From contig CM007989.1 in assembly GCA_002189035.1 (NCBI GenBank), positions 2,232,001 to 2,296,000 on the forward strand: a stretch of 64,000 nt of DNA. The letters are read 5' to 3'. The translations under genes were made by a program, and so were the position numbers. The notes under the pieces were generated by a model that was not told the DNA's origin, did not search any database, and saw nothing but the letters and a program-made list of their open reading frames with translations. Shown in pieces: positions 37,261 through 50,480 of the stretch. How positions within the stretch are numbered: position 1 is the stretch's first letter; each line of letters opens with the position of its first letter. This stretch comes from Utricularia gibba. Its lineage: Eukaryota; Streptophyta; Magnoliopsida; Lamiales; Lentibulariaceae.

Positions 37261-40200
37261 ATGGCGGACGATAAGACACCGGCGGTAGCCGCGCCATTGG
37301 GGCACTCGGTGATTCCGATAGTGAATAAACTGCAGGATATATTCGCTCAATTGGGAAGTCAGTCCACGATTGAGTTGCCGCAGGTGGCGGTGGTCGGTAG
37401 TCAGAGCAGCGGTAAATCCAGTGTTTTGGAGTCGCTGGTGGGCCGTGATTTTCTGCCCCGTGGAAATGATATTTGCACCAGGCGTCCACTCGTCCTTCAG
37501 CTTGTACAGACGAAGAGGAAGGATGATGGGTCTGAGGAAGAATGGGGAGAGTTCTTGCATCGACCATCAAAGAAGTTCTTCGATTTTACTGAGATAAGGA
37601 AGGAAATCCAGGTTTCTACGCCATTCTCCTTAAATTTTGTTTCTTGTGTGAGAGAATTTGATGCTGGTTAGTGCTGTATTACCTAATAGAAATTGCGACC
37701 TTTTTGTTGGAGTTTATCTTGCTGTACTAGATTTTCGCGTACCTTTTCAGGCTGAAACCGAAAGGGAAGCTGGAGGAAATAAAGGTGTGTCTGACAAGCA
37801 GATACGCCTGAAGATTTTCTCACCAAATGTTCTTGACATCACCCTGGTGGACCTTCCGGGCCTTACAAAAGTCCCTGTCGGTGATCAGCCATCTGATATT
37901 GAGGCGCGGATCAGAACTATGATTATGTCATATATCAGACGTCCAAGTTGTCTGATCTTAGCCGTGAGTCCAGCTAATTCTGATCTGGCAAACTCAGATG
38001 CTCTTCAAATGGCCGTAGCTGCTGATCCTGGTGGTTGGTCTTCGTGTCATTAATTTTGTTTATTCTAATGATACCTTTGCATAAAGTCATCATTTAGCAT
38101 CTCGACTTTTCTGATGACATAGAGATTTTTCCAAATTTCAGGTGATAGAACAATTGGTGTGATAACAAAGGTGATTATTCACATTCGTTGCTGTGGTGAA
38201 TAGTCCCTGTAATTTTTTATCTCATGTTTAACTTTATTTGTACTTCATTACCTTTCGTTGGTGCTCCAGTTGGATATTATGGATCGGGTACTGATGCACG
38301 CAATTTCTTACTTGGTAAAGTGATTCCTCTTCAGCTTGGATACGTTGGGATTGTGAATCGCAGCCAAGAGGTAATCTTTCAGCCATAAAGATATTGTTGG
38401 AGCATCTCTCTCTCTATCCTATTTATTCTGATTTCGATTGGAATAAAAATTATCCATTGCTGCTATGTAGGACATTCTGCTGAATCAAAGCATCAAAGAT
38501 GCTCTTATTGCAGAGGAGAAATTCTTTCGCAGCCATCCTGTAGGTTTATCTTTGATTTTTTTTCTTCCTACATGGTGTCTGTCCGTTTGTTAGACCACTT
38601 TTATATTACATTTCACTAACACCTAATGATCTGCGCACGTAGGTATACAATGACCTTGCTGACCGATGCGGTGTGCAACAACTTGCCAAGAAGTTGAACA
38701 AGGTTATACCGCAGGGGTGATCCCTTTAATTGCATGTGATGACAGTTCATGTTTACAAGTTTTTTTTTTTTTTTGCACAGGTTTTAGTACAACATATCAA
38801 GTCTGTTCTTCCAGGATTGAGATCACGCATTAGTGCTGCACTCGTGTCTGTAGCAAAAGAGCATGCCAGCTATGGAATGGTTTCTGAATCAAGGGTACTT
38901 TAATTTGTCGTGTTGATTCACCATATTTTCCACGTTTTCTTTTATACACTTAATTCCACTTGCTTTAAATATGGTGCATTCATTTCAAGTAATAAACTAT
39001 ATTGATGATTTATTTGCGCAGCTTCTATTGCCTATTCAACTAGTAGTTTGATTTGCTTTTCCTCTCACGGATTAATGAATTACTGTTACAAACAGGCTAG
39101 CCAAGGGGCATTACTTCTAAACATGCTTTCCAAATACTCAGAAGGTATGGATTTGAGTATAATGCATTAAATCTAAGTCAGTGACAGCAATACGTCTTCA
39201 TGTTGCAACAGCATTCAGCTCATTGATCGATGGGAAAAATGATGAAATGTCAACATCTGAGCTATCTGGTGGAGCAAGAATCCATTACATTTTCCAACAT
39301 ATTTTTGTAAAGAGCTTGGAGGTATGTGGTGTTCGATAGTTTTTTGATGATCTCTAGACTTAAGCATTGTGTGGGTAGCATGCTCATTAACGTTTATTTG
39401 GGTTGGGTCCAATTTATGACTAAATGCAGTGAAAAATGCTTAAGATTACATGAGAAAAAGAACATTTGAAACCATGTTACACCAAATTCATTCAAGGGAT
39501 AGTGTGACGCCGTGAAACTTGTTTGGTTGTATATATTTTTTTAATGAATAGTTTATCTTGAATAATTTGAAAACTATATTTAAACCTTTCATGTCCTTAA
39601 ACATAGAACATTTTTTTCAGAGCAATTTGTATAAAGAAATACTTGCTATATTTAGTGTTGAATATTAAATTTATTTGTTTATCATTAAAAAGGATATTGC
39701 ATTACTATAGTATATATTTATCAAAATAAAGATGGTATGCTTAATAGTATTTTTTCCAAAATTTTCTTTTTCTAATTCTGGGTTCGGAAGCAATTTGTTC
39801 GAGGAAAATTGATTTTTTTAATTTAATAGTTAGTAATTTATGATAATTCCTTTAAAAAATGGTCAATAATTATTTTTTCTCTTACCTATGTGAAATGAGC
39901 ACTTCTTCAGATTGAACACTTTTGTTTATTCACAGAGATTTTCAATCAAATCACGATTGATGCTTGGCCAACAAGCCGTGATTTTTTTTTATAGTTGCAT
40001 TTCACCTGATATGGGTGTATGGCGGTTTGTTCTGCAGGATGTAGATCCGTGTGAAGATTTAACTGATGATGATATTCGTATTGCAATCCACAATGCAACT
40101 GGTCCAAAGTCTGCATTATTTATTCCAGAAGTATGTTCTGTGTCCGAATTGTTTGTAGCTCATTCTTCCTTAGTGTGCCTGCCAGTTAATGTGAGGTGTG

Positions 40201-42198
40201 GAAGCTAACATGAATGTTCAGGTTCCTTTTGAACTTCTTGTTAGAAAGCAAATAGCAAGATTGTTGGATCCTAGCCTTCAGTGTGCAAGATTTATCTATG
40301 ATGAGTTAGTCAGGGTAAATACCTTGTAGCAAATATTTTTAGGTCAAAATATGTCTTTAAGATTTACAAATCTCCTTTATAAAGATGAGCCACAGATGCA
40401 TGGTGAATGAACTCCAACGATTTCCTGTTCTGCGGAAACGCATGGATGAGGTTACTGGAAACTTTTTACGTAAAGGGTTGGAGCCCTCAGAATCAATGAT
40501 TGGTCACATTATTGAGATGGAGGTATTTTGTATACTCATTATTTAAACTTTTATCTTATTTGTTTCTCTACTTATTGAACTTAATTAGGCTAATGTTCAT
40601 TTTAGATCTTCGTTCTCTCTTTGTGTTCCATAGATGGATTACATTAATACTTCCCATCCAAATTTTATTGGTGGGAGCAAAGCTGTGGACATTGCATCTC
40701 AGCAGCTGAAGTCGTCCAAGATGTGTGCCATGGGGAAAAAAGTTAGTGAGTAAGCTTGCTTCAAATTGGTATAAACTTATGCTAGTCATCAATTGCCCTT
40801 CAGGACTTTGATTGCCTTTCAGGAAACGGGGGATTCTGAAAAATTGCCCAATGCAGAAAGGAATTTAAAGGCACGAGGTGTAGTTGCTCGCACAGCAAAT
40901 GGAGTTGTTCCAGAACAAGTAAGCCATGCTAAAGACAATGATTCCCAAAGCCACTTTATCTTGTTAACTACTTTTTGGATTGGTCTCCTCCCCTCCCCTT
41001 TTTTCCAAGGCTAATCGTTCGGTGATGGAAGTTGAGAAACCACCACCTAGTAAGTTCTCTTGCTGGATATTTGAATTGTAAACTTCTTTGTGATGATGAA
41101 CCTCTCATGAAAACTGGAATTTCCATCTATTCCTCAGCCAGCAATCTGGGTTCATCCTGGGGTATACCTTCAATTTTTGGTGGCATGATAATCGAGCTTC
41201 TGCAAAGGAGAACAACTTCACGAGCAAGCCTTTCAACGATCCTGCTCACACCATAGATGCTGGATATTCGATGATTCATTTGAAAGAGGTACTGCATTTG
41301 CGCATTTTTCCCAGTCCCTTTTTAAAACATCTTTGTTGACTCCTTTTTTTTTTCCCCTCTTGTATCATCCTGGTGTCGTTAAAGCCACCTGGTGTTTTAA
41401 GGCCCTCTGAAACCAGTTCAGAGGATTCCGCTAATGAGATTTTGATCACCAAGTTGTTGCTGAGGTCTTATTATGACATCGCACGAAAGAATATTGAGGA
41501 TCTTGTGCCTAAAGCCATTATGCATTTTCTGGTATTTTCTTTAGTTTACACGAATTTTCATACTGTGGTTGGCTTCTCTTTGGCACCCTTATAATTCGTA
41601 TTTCCACTTACACATCACAGGTAAACCATACTAAGAGGGAACTTCATAATGTTTTCATCGAAAAGCTCTACAGGTCGGCCTCGGGGAAGCCTTCAGTTTT
41701 CTTTCTACATTCTCCAGGATCCATATAAGGAGAGGATAATTCTGGTTTTGGTTTTATCAGGGACACTATGTTTGAAGAGATGTTGCAGGAGCCTGAGGAG
41801 ATTGCCATAAAGCGCAAGCGCGCCCGAGATACACTGAAGGTCCTGCAGCAAGCTTGGCAGGTAATTCCCACATTTAGGAGATCCAAAGCAACAAGATCTT
41901 TAGGGATACAGCATCATGCTAATTCTTCACCCTCATACAACAGACACTGGAGGAGTTGCCACTCGAAGCCGAGTCAGTGGAAAGAGGATACAGCTTGACC
42001 AGTACTGATACAACCGGCCTGCCGAAGATCCACGGATTCTCGTCTTCACCGCTGTACAACAGCAGGGGTGGCTCATCTGAAGCCGGGGGCATCTCCCTGA
42101 AGCACCACAAGCTGCGCAACTCCGGAGAGCTTAACAAGTCCCCTCATGCAGATGCCAATGGCAGGGGATCGGCGTTCTATCCAACAGTTGGCTACTAA
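37261..42198 (+). CDS. DRP3: Dynamin-related protein 3 (mitochondrial and peroxisomal fission)
   Basis: Large GTPase that constricts mitochondria and peroxisomes. Twenty exons were traced: 37261-37611, 37751-38033, 38142-38170, 38270-38370, 38471-38539, 38643-38702, 38781-38894, 39096-39144, 39212-39321, 40038-40130, 40222-40314, 40385-40522, 40634-40749, 40823-40918, 41010-41049, 41138-41288, 41385-41531, 41621-41673, 41761-41860 and 41944-42198; about 816 residues intended. The P-loop GSQSSGKS is at residues 46-53, DLPG is in [11 protein letters not shown], and TKLD spans exons 3 and 4. The middle domain and GED ([20 protein letters not shown]) are present; there is no PH or Pro-rich domain, as in DRP3. 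Three single-base losses break the frame: 38286-38288 (MDRGTDARN), 40828-40832 (inferred), 41185/41186 (FGGSDNRA). Intron 9 is the longest, 716 nt. Confidence 0.92.
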
Positions 42199-42896
42199 GT
42201 CCTCAAAGATGCATATTTTGATCCGGTGACTCCCTTCACTCCTCGTACAAGATCCTCAGTGTTCTCTTGCAAGTGGATCTCTTGGCATCGGAAAATGCCT
42301 GCCGGCCAAATTGGTAATTTTTTAAAGCTTATACCCCAATCCGCACTGTTGCTAATTTTTTTAGAGTATTTTTGGAACCATTCTATGTATTGCACGGAAA
42401 AGACAATAATCGTTAATCGAGTTACACATGATTTGTTTTGCTTAATGCTTTAATTTAGATGAAATTAGGTACAAATTAAACGACAACTATTTTTTTGAAT
42501 AAAGAAATAAAAACCTATATCTTTTATTTCTTAAAAACTACCTTCCCAAATTTTTTTTTTGAAAAATGATCTAAAAATAACTTTTTAAAATAAATAATTT
42601 TATGTATGTTTAAAAAATTAAATTAATTAATTAATGATGAATTTTATATTTTATATCAAATTTTAAAATAAAATTGAGATAAATAATGTAAAAAATATTA
42701 TCTCAATTCTAAAATTTGAACGGTTTGAAAATAGTAACCGGTAAGCCGCCATTTTTTTTTGTAAAGCGTCCACGTGGCAATTGAAAACCCCACCTATTCG
42801 TTTCATTACCCTAGTGAGAAGAGCATCAGGGAGCGTGCTATTCACGGTTTCTCCGGCGGAGGATTTCGGATTCCGGTAACAATCGCCGACGGTAGA
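42199..42896. other. Spacer between DRP3 and COPI-associated gene
   Basis: DRP3 3' UTR, then a strongly AT-rich block (42470-42720), then the promoter and 5' UTR of the next gene. No gene. Confidence 0.5.
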
Positions 42897-44036
42897 ATGG
42901 AGGACATAAGCTCCGATCCTCAGATTCCGGCCGGATATGAATCGGCTCGAGGAGGCCGGCCGTCTTCTTCGACGAGTCGGGTGCGGTCTAGGGCAGACCC
43001 ATTTTTGATCACATGTCGATGCTTCAGTCTTTTCACCTCTTTGGCTGCGTTGCTTTGCATTACGGTTAACGTTCTTTCGGCCGTTCGATCTTTCAAGGAT
43101 GGATCAGATGTGAGTTCTTAACTTTCTTCCGTCGACTGGCGTTTTGGGGAATCCAAATAATTGGATCATTTTTCTGTAGATATTCGACGGTATATTCCGG
43201 TGCTATGCAGTGGTCATCGCCCTTCTTGTGGTGGTCGCTGAGACGGAGTGGGAATTTGTTATCAAGTTCTCGAAGGTTCGTTTCAGTTTTCCATTTGCAT
43301 TGCGCTGATTACTCTAGTTTTACTAACCATTTCCCCTCTTCTTTTTCAAAGGTTTTGGAGTTCTGGGCTGGTAGGGGAATGCTACAAATCTTGTATGTTG
43401 TGCAATTTATATTTGGTTGTAAAATCCCTGCGTTCCTCCTGCTGCTCACTCTATTTTTCTCTCCTCATCTGTACTTTTCCACTTAAATCATAGTGAATCA
43501 TCCACAAATCTTGATAATCCTCACCTGCTATTATTTGTCACGGTAAATGCTCATGTTCTTTAACTTCACAGTGTTGCAGTGATGACTCGAGCTTATCCCG
43601 AGTATCTAAGTAACCGCACAGAGCTTTTTCTTCTTCAAAGCATAGCGAGTTACTTGCTCCTCGCTTGTGGAGCTATTTACGTTATCTCTGTAAGCTCATT
43701 TGATCTTGGCACTTGTTTATTATGGTGATTATCCATTGTTCACATGACTGAGTTTCTCAGATCCAGTGAGCTGTAATGTGGTCTTAGTTTCATTTTGAAA
43801 TTGCTCTTCAGGGAATCCTGTGTATGGGAGTGCTTAAGCGCGCGCGGCTGAAGAAAGAAGTTTCCAGGGAGCAGGCAGCTAAAGATCTCGAGGTTATACT
43901 GCTTAATGTTCTGTGAATGCTTGTTTTTCATAGAATGTATCTACCATACATAGCTCACCTTGACTGATTCTTCTTCTAGGAGCTCGATCGTCGTAGACAA
44001 GAACTGGAAGCATTGTTGCTCGAGGAACATGCTTGA
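42897..44036 (+). CDS. COPI-associated (TVP15-like) membrane protein
   Basis: Small four-helix membrane protein of the COPI-associated family, related to yeast Golgi TVP15. Six exons: 42897-43109, 43180-43275, 43352-43392, 43572-43689, 43812-43892 and 43980-44036, giving 201 residues in one frame. The N-terminal 45 residues are polar. Membrane segments follow at about CFSLFTSLAALLCITVNVLS, FRCYAVVIALLVVVAE, the MLQIFVAVMTRAYP region and LFLLQSIASYLLLACGAIYV. The C-terminal 40 residues are charged and likely coiled (ELDRRRQELEALLLEEHA). Exons 3 and 4 split the Phe codon of LQIF. The family assignment is by layout and motif recognition; its exact trafficking role in plants is not known to me. 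Confidence 0.78.
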
Positions 44037-44072
44037 GCCGCAATGGCGGTTATTAACGTGTTCGACTATACA

Positions 44073-44447
44073 CTAACAGAATATGTGACTGCATAATACT
44101 ACACTTGCCTTAAGTTGAAAGGGGAACTCATCATGTGTACCTTTTAGGCCTTTCGATGAACTTTTTTTCTGAGTTTGTTTTGAAATCTGAATGTTCAGTG
44201 TAGCTTCCTCATTGCAAACAAGGGGTTCCTGATCAATGAGATCTGAAAATTCATTTATATTGTCGTCTCCAGCAACTAGTCCTCCATGTTTGATGATCCT
44301 CCCATCAGAAATTGAAATCCCATGTAGAGTTGTGAGCACAGAATCAAATACCTGGTCTGCATTAATTTGCCTCTCCATCATTTCATGGGCGGGGCCCACT
44401 GGGGGGGGGGGGGCGTCCCCTAACTTTTGTATATTATTTTTATACAT
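44073..44447 (-). other. Unrecognised open frame of 124 codons
   Basis: Acidic and polar (contains HGGLVAGDDNINEFSDLIDQ), with no recognised domain. Its 5' end runs through a G13 tract, so the frame upstream of about 44400 is unreliable. It may be an exon fragment of a lost gene. Weak support. Confidence 0.2.
44401..44413. repeat. Mononucleotide G13 tract
   Basis: Thirteen consecutive G on the plus strand. Rare in AT-rich plant DNA, and its length is probably unreliable. Confidence 0.9.
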
Positions 44448-44944
44448 TTTTTTGGGAACTGCATCATTTCATTCCAGAAGGATGGATAAAAGAAATAGAA
44501 ATCATCATGTGTTCGCCACCGCTGTTCCTTCCACAACACCCTTGTGCCCTTTCTCCAGAAGGCTTGCAGGATGCTCACTCACTTCATTACATGTGATGAT
44601 GTGAGGATGAAGTGACACGCTTTTAGTGTCCCCTACCTCCCATACACACTGGTACAGGCTAATTAGAAAGATGTCATGTGGTGGTTCTTTTTCTTTCTTG
44701 CTTTCCGTTTTTTACGACATAATATGCAGAATTCTTGTGAAAAATGAGCAGGGTTATGTTTCGTTGAACATGTGTGACCCCAAAGTTCGGATCTTTATTG
44801 TAGGTTGTGACACAGAACCTTGAAGGAGGGAAAAGGAGGGAATGTTTCTGTTGCTGTCCAAACACCACTGTGTGAATAAATGGAGTCCTTGAGATTTGAT
44901 AAAAGAAAGCTGATCCAAGAGAAAGGAGCATGAAGCTCTCGAAG

Positions 44945-47236
44945 TCATTCACGAAACTGAGTTCCTCCACCTCCGTGGAGCTCTCTTGGTCTGCTGCTCC
45001 ATGTTTTCTCTCGGTTCACCAGCTCCCCTCCGCGGTTCTCTGGTGCTTTGGTGAGCTTTCCTAGCTTCATCCACCCCATGTTCCACGCCGACGACTGTTT
45101 CGGCCTAATGGTCTTGTTGTCCGCCTGTCTCTGCAGCGTCTCCATCTCATTTTGCAGCTCCAGGTACTTGGTTTTCACCGTTTCCAGTTCAAATTTCAAA
45201 GTGTTGATGTCCTTCTTGGCTGCAGCCCACCCCTCCTGGAACGACTGGGGTGTCCCTTCGAGCAGCGTCTTCCGGTTCGATATCAGCGGCTGGTATTGAG
45301 ATTCTCCACCGTCCTTCATGGAGGAGTTGGCCAGTGAATTGCTCAATTTAACCAGCTCCGCAAACAGAACCTGCACCACAACTCTCAGCGGCAGTCGCTC
45401 GTTCTGAGCAACGTGCATACACGCGTCTATCGACAGCTTCTGGCAGTCCATCACCCTGCATAGCCTCTTCCTCTCGTGCTCAGTTAAAGTGGGATGTGCC
45501 TGCATCATTCATACAACGCCATTTTATCAGATTGATCAAACTCCAAACTCTACCGCTCGGTAAAACGCCATTGCTACTACCTTGAGGTAGGAGTCCACAG
45601 CTCTGTAAAGACCATCGTCGCTGGTTCGAGCCGATTCAGGGAGAGCCTCGGCGAGTACTTGGAACTTGGTGAGTGACAGGTTTCTGTCTCTGGATACCTC
45701 TGTGAGATAGCTATCTACCAGCCTTGCAACTCTCATCTTAGCGTTAGGATTCACACCTCTTTGTGTGTTTTCAGAGGAGGAGTTCCTTCCGGGGCTGGAG
45801 TTCCTGCTCTCAGACTGCTCCTGCATCAGGAAATGCTCCAGAAGCCTTTGGATGAGATCTACGTCGTACATGGTTTCGTTCTTGTTGCAACAGGGAATCA
45901 TAAGGTCTGCAAGCGTCGCCTGCTCCAACTGCATCCCCACCCGCTTCTCCAGCTCCGTCACCAGCGCCGGCGCCACCTTCAAAACGCCAGCCATCCTCAC
46001 CAGCCGGAGCATGAAACTGCATGAAACACTGTCCCTCTGAGGTGGGATTATGCTGATCAAGCTCTCCACGATCTGCCTCTGGTCCTTTGTGTGCAGTCCA
46101 GTGCAGTCGTCGTCTACCCCCGGCCCGGAAACCACCATGTGCAGTCCTCCTTTCCAGCCTCCGGCGGCTCCCACATTGAAGCTGCCATTTTCATCAGGCC
46201 CTGAAGCCAGAGATCCTGAGCCACCGGGAAGCCATTTACCAGCGTAGTGCATAATCACAGCTCCGATGAGCTCGTGCCTCATCCCCTTGACCTTGATCGC
46301 TGTGATCACTCTCACGAAGTGATCAATCCTCAATATGGAGACATCCTCGAACCACCAGTCCGGCGGCGGAACCCGACTGGGGCTCGACTCGGAGTTGTCG
46401 TTCCATTTCGGACTTGAGACGGACCGCGGCAGCTTCCCGGTGTAGTGCCATCTGATTCCCTTGGGATTGGCGCAAGCCTTCCAAGCAATGGACTCGCTGC
46501 ATCTTCTAACAATCTGGAGATTCTCTGCCCAGGGAGAGAGATTCTCGCAGCTCTTCAACACGACAATGGAGTCTCTCCAGGAAGACAAGACCACGTAGCT
46601 GAGAAAAGCTTCCGTTTTGAATATCAGATTCCCTTCCTCCAAATCCTCCGTCATTTCCAGGTACTCCGCCGCGCACCGGAGCCCGGAGATGTTGGTGGCC
46701 GTCAAATCAACGGCGACCCCGTAGCAGAACTTGGCTGCGAGCTCAAATGCTTCAGCTCCTCCGGGGAGATCATCGAGGATCACCTTGTTTAGCTCCACTT
46801 CCCGGGATTCGTACACAAGCCTGTTAAGCTTCCCACTTCTAGAAACGAGAGGGTACTACCAAGGAAAGAAAAACACAACATAAAATCATTCAGAGCAAGT
46901 CAAATGAAACCATGTCTTTCTTCTTTGTGTGTTTGTCCGAATGAAAGAAACTGTAAAGCAGTAAGTGCCTTGTGCAGATGGAAGCTGATGTCTCCAATCT
47001 GGACTGAGAAATCACTTGGAATATCAGTTGCAACAAACCTGTTATGTATTGCACGGAGATCCCACAAATGAGCCACAAATCTCAACCATGAACAACACAC
47101 ACAGAACTGAAAAACGTTACCATGATTTCCCTTTCTGCTCAAACCCATCGGTGATGACCCCAGTTTTGTTCATCGAAGTCAAGACACCGTCGACGTATTC
47201 CCGGCCGATTGCCGATTCGCCATCGCATTCCCACAT
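44945..47236 (-). CDS. BTB/POZ and NPH3 domain protein (NPH3/RPT2-like)
   Basis: Adaptor of the NPH3/RPT2 family, which acts as substrate receptor for CUL3 E3 ligases and in phototropin or auxin signalling at the plasma membrane. Exons in transcription order: 47121-47236, 46969-47038, 45581-46855 and 44945-45499, giving 671 residues. Exon 1 encodes an N-terminus starting MWECDGESAIG; a split Trp codon joins it to FVATDIPSDFSVQIGD. The BTB domain covers about residues 40-140 (FHLHKYPLVSRSGKLNRLVY, FELAAKFCYGV). The NPH3 domain starts at DWWFEDVSILRIDHFVRV and includes MYDVDLIQRLLEHFL and HVAQNERLPLRVVVQVLF. A C-terminal coiled coil follows (LELQNEMETLQRQA). Intron 2 has a GC donor. Exon 1 is short and was chosen on splice logic. 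Confidence 0.9.
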
Positions 47237-48159
47237 GATCCAAACCACACAGAAACTGACAAGGTAGAACCTACGTTGAGTTCAGGGGTTGAACTTACAA
47301 GTAGACGTGGTGAGGGTGGAGTGGAGAGGGAGGGTGAGCAAGTGCAGGTGTCGGAAAAATCCCACATGTGAAGTGCCTGGAACTTTCTCCTTGAGATCAA
47401 AATTTGTCGCCTTTCATTCAGATCTCAAGGTGGTTTCTCACCAGCACAGCCTGTCGATTCACTGTAGAACATTCGTTAAAAATCCAGTGAAACATGAGAA
47501 GCAGGAGTGATGAAGAATTACAGTCCCCCAGATGGTAAAAAAAGCTATATATGGACAGGGAGGGACGCTGGGATAAGACAAGGTACATCAACAGTGAACA
47601 TCCTGTGACAGGGGGCCATACAGAACCGAAAGCCAGCACTGCTCACAACGGCTTTTACCACTCCCCCACGGCCACGCTCAATGTCACAACACCATTAAAG
47701 TGATGGAATGCAACCCTCCCCAGGTCCCATTCAATTAAATGAAGTGTGGGTTATCAACACCATACAAACACTCCACATGGCCGCATCACTGATCATTGCT
47801 CTCTCCTCTAGCAGTGGGCACGGATTTTGATTTTCATATCTCCCATCTAAGGGAATGATTGAGGCTGATATGCTTTGCAAAGGTTATTCATTATGCTCAC
47901 AATCATAATCACATCCTATCATGATTGCATAATCGTTGACATTAGGTTCAGTTGCATTATCTTTTGTTACAATGGACAACCTACATGCAGACGGGTTCAA
48001 GAAAACAAAAATTCAATAAAAGTTTCAAGAAAAGGATTAGGACGAAGTGTGCAGGAGTAACCTGTAAGTTTGTTTACATGGAGGATTCATTGCGCAACTT
48101 TTCTTCTACCAGCTGCTATGGTAATCCAGGAAGGGTGCAGTGATTTTACCCCTGACGGA
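47237..48159. other. Promoter/5' region of NPH3-like gene and 2-ODD 3' flank
   Basis: No gene recognised. Short open stretches on both strands have no family resemblance. Confidence 0.4.
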
Positions 48160-49446
48160 TTACTGAGGAATCTTGACGTGTTGCAGTGAGGACTTCTCGT
48201 TGAGGGAGTTACTCTGCTGCAACATAAGATATTCGGAGTACTTCATGGGAGCATAAAGCGGAGCTCCGCCGCCCCCTTCGAAGAGCTTTTCTGGTGGGCG
48301 AACGATGGTTTCAAGAGATGGGCCATTTGCCACGGCGACGGAGATTCTCGGGCTTTGATCGTTGACCACAACCCTATGAAGCACGCTACTGTATTTGCCA
48401 TTGCTGAATATCTGAGGGTGTGCCATGAAAATGAACGAAGTTGAGATTTAGAGATGAAGTCCCGCGAAGATTAGGGCATTTTTACCTCGAGATGGTCGCC
48501 AGCGTTGACGAGAATGGCGCCGCGGCGAGCGGCAACATTAACCCATTCGCCGGCGTGCTGAATCTGTAGTCCGCCAACGCCGTTGGTGATGAGAAACGTG
48601 AGCAGACCGTGGTCGGAGTGAGGAACCATTCCCAGGGCGGCGACAGGGTCACAGCACCGTGGATAGTAATTCGCGACAAAGATTTGTAAGCTTGATTCCA
48701 AATTGAGCGCTTCCTGCATCTCGTTTGGTTGCAGGCCAAGGCTTTGCGATATACCCTTCATCAATTCACCCACCAATTCACGGATTCTTTGGCAGTACTC
48801 GTTTACAGTTTCCCTGTTTTTTCCCCCTTCAGACAAAATGCCGATCATTGATACACAGAGTTCAAGAAGAGATTGTTATGTTTTACCCAATTGAAGACGG
48901 TTTGTTTGGAGAATGAAACTGCGGGTGCACAAACAGCTTCAGGAAATCCCTCCAACAGAAGATCTTCTCTTTTGAAGTGTTGAAGCTGGTGCCGTATCTG
49001 ATGGGTTCAAGAACATTGCGGGGTTGAAATTCAGGCTTGTCTTCCTCAGGCAAGTTGAAGAACTCATCGCTCACATCAATCACAGCTTCTATAAGCCCCT
49101 CCGGAATCCCATGATCCACCAACTGCAGCAGCATCAGAGATACAGAAACCACAAGGTGGATAACAAGCAGACCAGACAAAATTAAAGTCACCATGAAAAA
49201 GCCCCAATCCTGACAGGCTCTATCGAGATCCTCCAAGGCTTTGGACCTCCGCTGTGAGTCGCCGGAAGTGAGCGCCGATATATCGATGACGGGGATCGAA
49301 TCGCCGGCATCTTCCGCCCCCGTGGCAACTGGGTCGGTGAAAAAGATGTAGTCCGGAGGGATAGACGTGAGAGACTCAGAAAGACGTTTGACGGGACCTA
49401 TGGCGGCCGCCGCCTGCGATTGCACAACTTCAGGTTCTGCCGCCAT
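48160..49446 (-). CDS. 2-oxoglutarate/Fe(II)-dependent dioxygenase
   Basis: Soluble plant dioxygenase of the DOXC class (flavonoid, alkaloid and hormone oxidases); the substrate cannot be told from sequence. Exons in transcription order: 49192-49446, 48887-49122, 48486-48813 and 48160-48411, giving 356 residues. The DIOX_N domain has SIPVIDISAL and DWGFFMLVDHGIPEGL. Iron ligands are His229 and Asp231 in PHSDHGLLTFL and His285 in VLHRVVVN. The 2-oxoglutarate-binding Arg295-x-Ser297 is in PRISVAVANGPS. The C-terminus shows MKYSEYLMLQQSNSL. The exon 3 acceptor was placed at AACAG|GGAAACTG because it restores the frame and the family spacing; the AG 15 bases earlier would not. Confidence 0.9.
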
Positions 49447-50480
49447 CTCGTTATCTTACACGTAAAATTTGCAGTGGTGCTTCATTGTACAAAAACCGCC
49501 ATCTCGTACAAACGCCTTGTGATTGGTCCACGTGGTGAAGATTATCCCTCTCTTCCCAAGTTAGTTTTTTTTTCGGTCTAAATTCCTCAAGTGAAACAAT
49601 TTTGCTCACAAACTTTCTAAAGGAAATTGATCAAGACGAAGTACGTGCACATCCAAAGCACATCGAGCTTTTGATTAAGAATCTCATATTCCACTCCCGA
49701 ATGATATCTAAAAAAAAAACTCGATATTAAAATTGTTTAGTATTCATTTCAATGATTTTATTTACGAAGTATATTGTATTTAAATTTGTATATTTAAATA
49801 ATTAACTAAAAATATTAATATTTGAAATAAAAATATCACACATAAAATATCAGCTCAGTCCTTACATTTATTTATTTATATTAAAATTGATTACCAAATA
49901 TTATTTATTGAAATTATATAGCCCCCAGCGGGAAATGCTTGGGCTCTGTATGAAAAGAAAATAACGTTTGGGCCATGAACTATTTGGGATAGGCTTGTTT
50001 GTTCCCAACAAATGGGCCGATTATAAAGATTAAGCGAGGTGCCATTGTTGGCCCATGAAGAAGGAATTACGCGTGATCGTCATGTGTTTCACCGCTGGCA
50101 TTACGCAATTAAATATGTTTAATTATTTCTTTTAGTGAATGGTTCCGTGAGATTGAATTCACCGACGGTAGCATGGCATGTGGGTTGTACAGCTCATATT
50201 GGGCTCCTTTTTCAAAGGAAAGGAGGGATTCCTTTACGTAATAAAGCAAAAGAGGAAAGGGAGGAGAATTGGGAACAAATACTAGTAAGTAAATAGGAAC
50301 ACAGAGGAGGTTTTACAGCGCAAAATTCATCTCCGACACCTCCCACTTTTCTGCTATGGAACGAACAATCCACACAAATGTTAGTCAATCATCAATATCA
50401 ACAAACACTAGCAACATAAAGATTATTCCGGCACCGGAAAAGAATACGATAGTAGCCGCATGTCTGTGTAATAAGCGCGA
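49447..50480. other. Intergenic spacer between 2-ODD and AGP
   Basis: AT-rich (especially 49690-49920), with GGGCC/GGCCC-type motifs at 49940-50060. No gene seen. Confidence 0.5.

Noticed and set aside
27864-42198. Functional mitochondrial gene cluster (two HSP70, CorA-like, DRP3)
   Set aside because: Adjacent tandem duplication explains the HSP70 pair; the CorA-like protein has no shown mitochondrial targeting, so a cluster claim is not supported.
48799-48848. Upstream AG as acceptor of 2-ODD exon 3
   Set aside because: It would shift the frame by one; the CAG at 48814-48816 restores frame and family spacing, so no frameshift is needed here.
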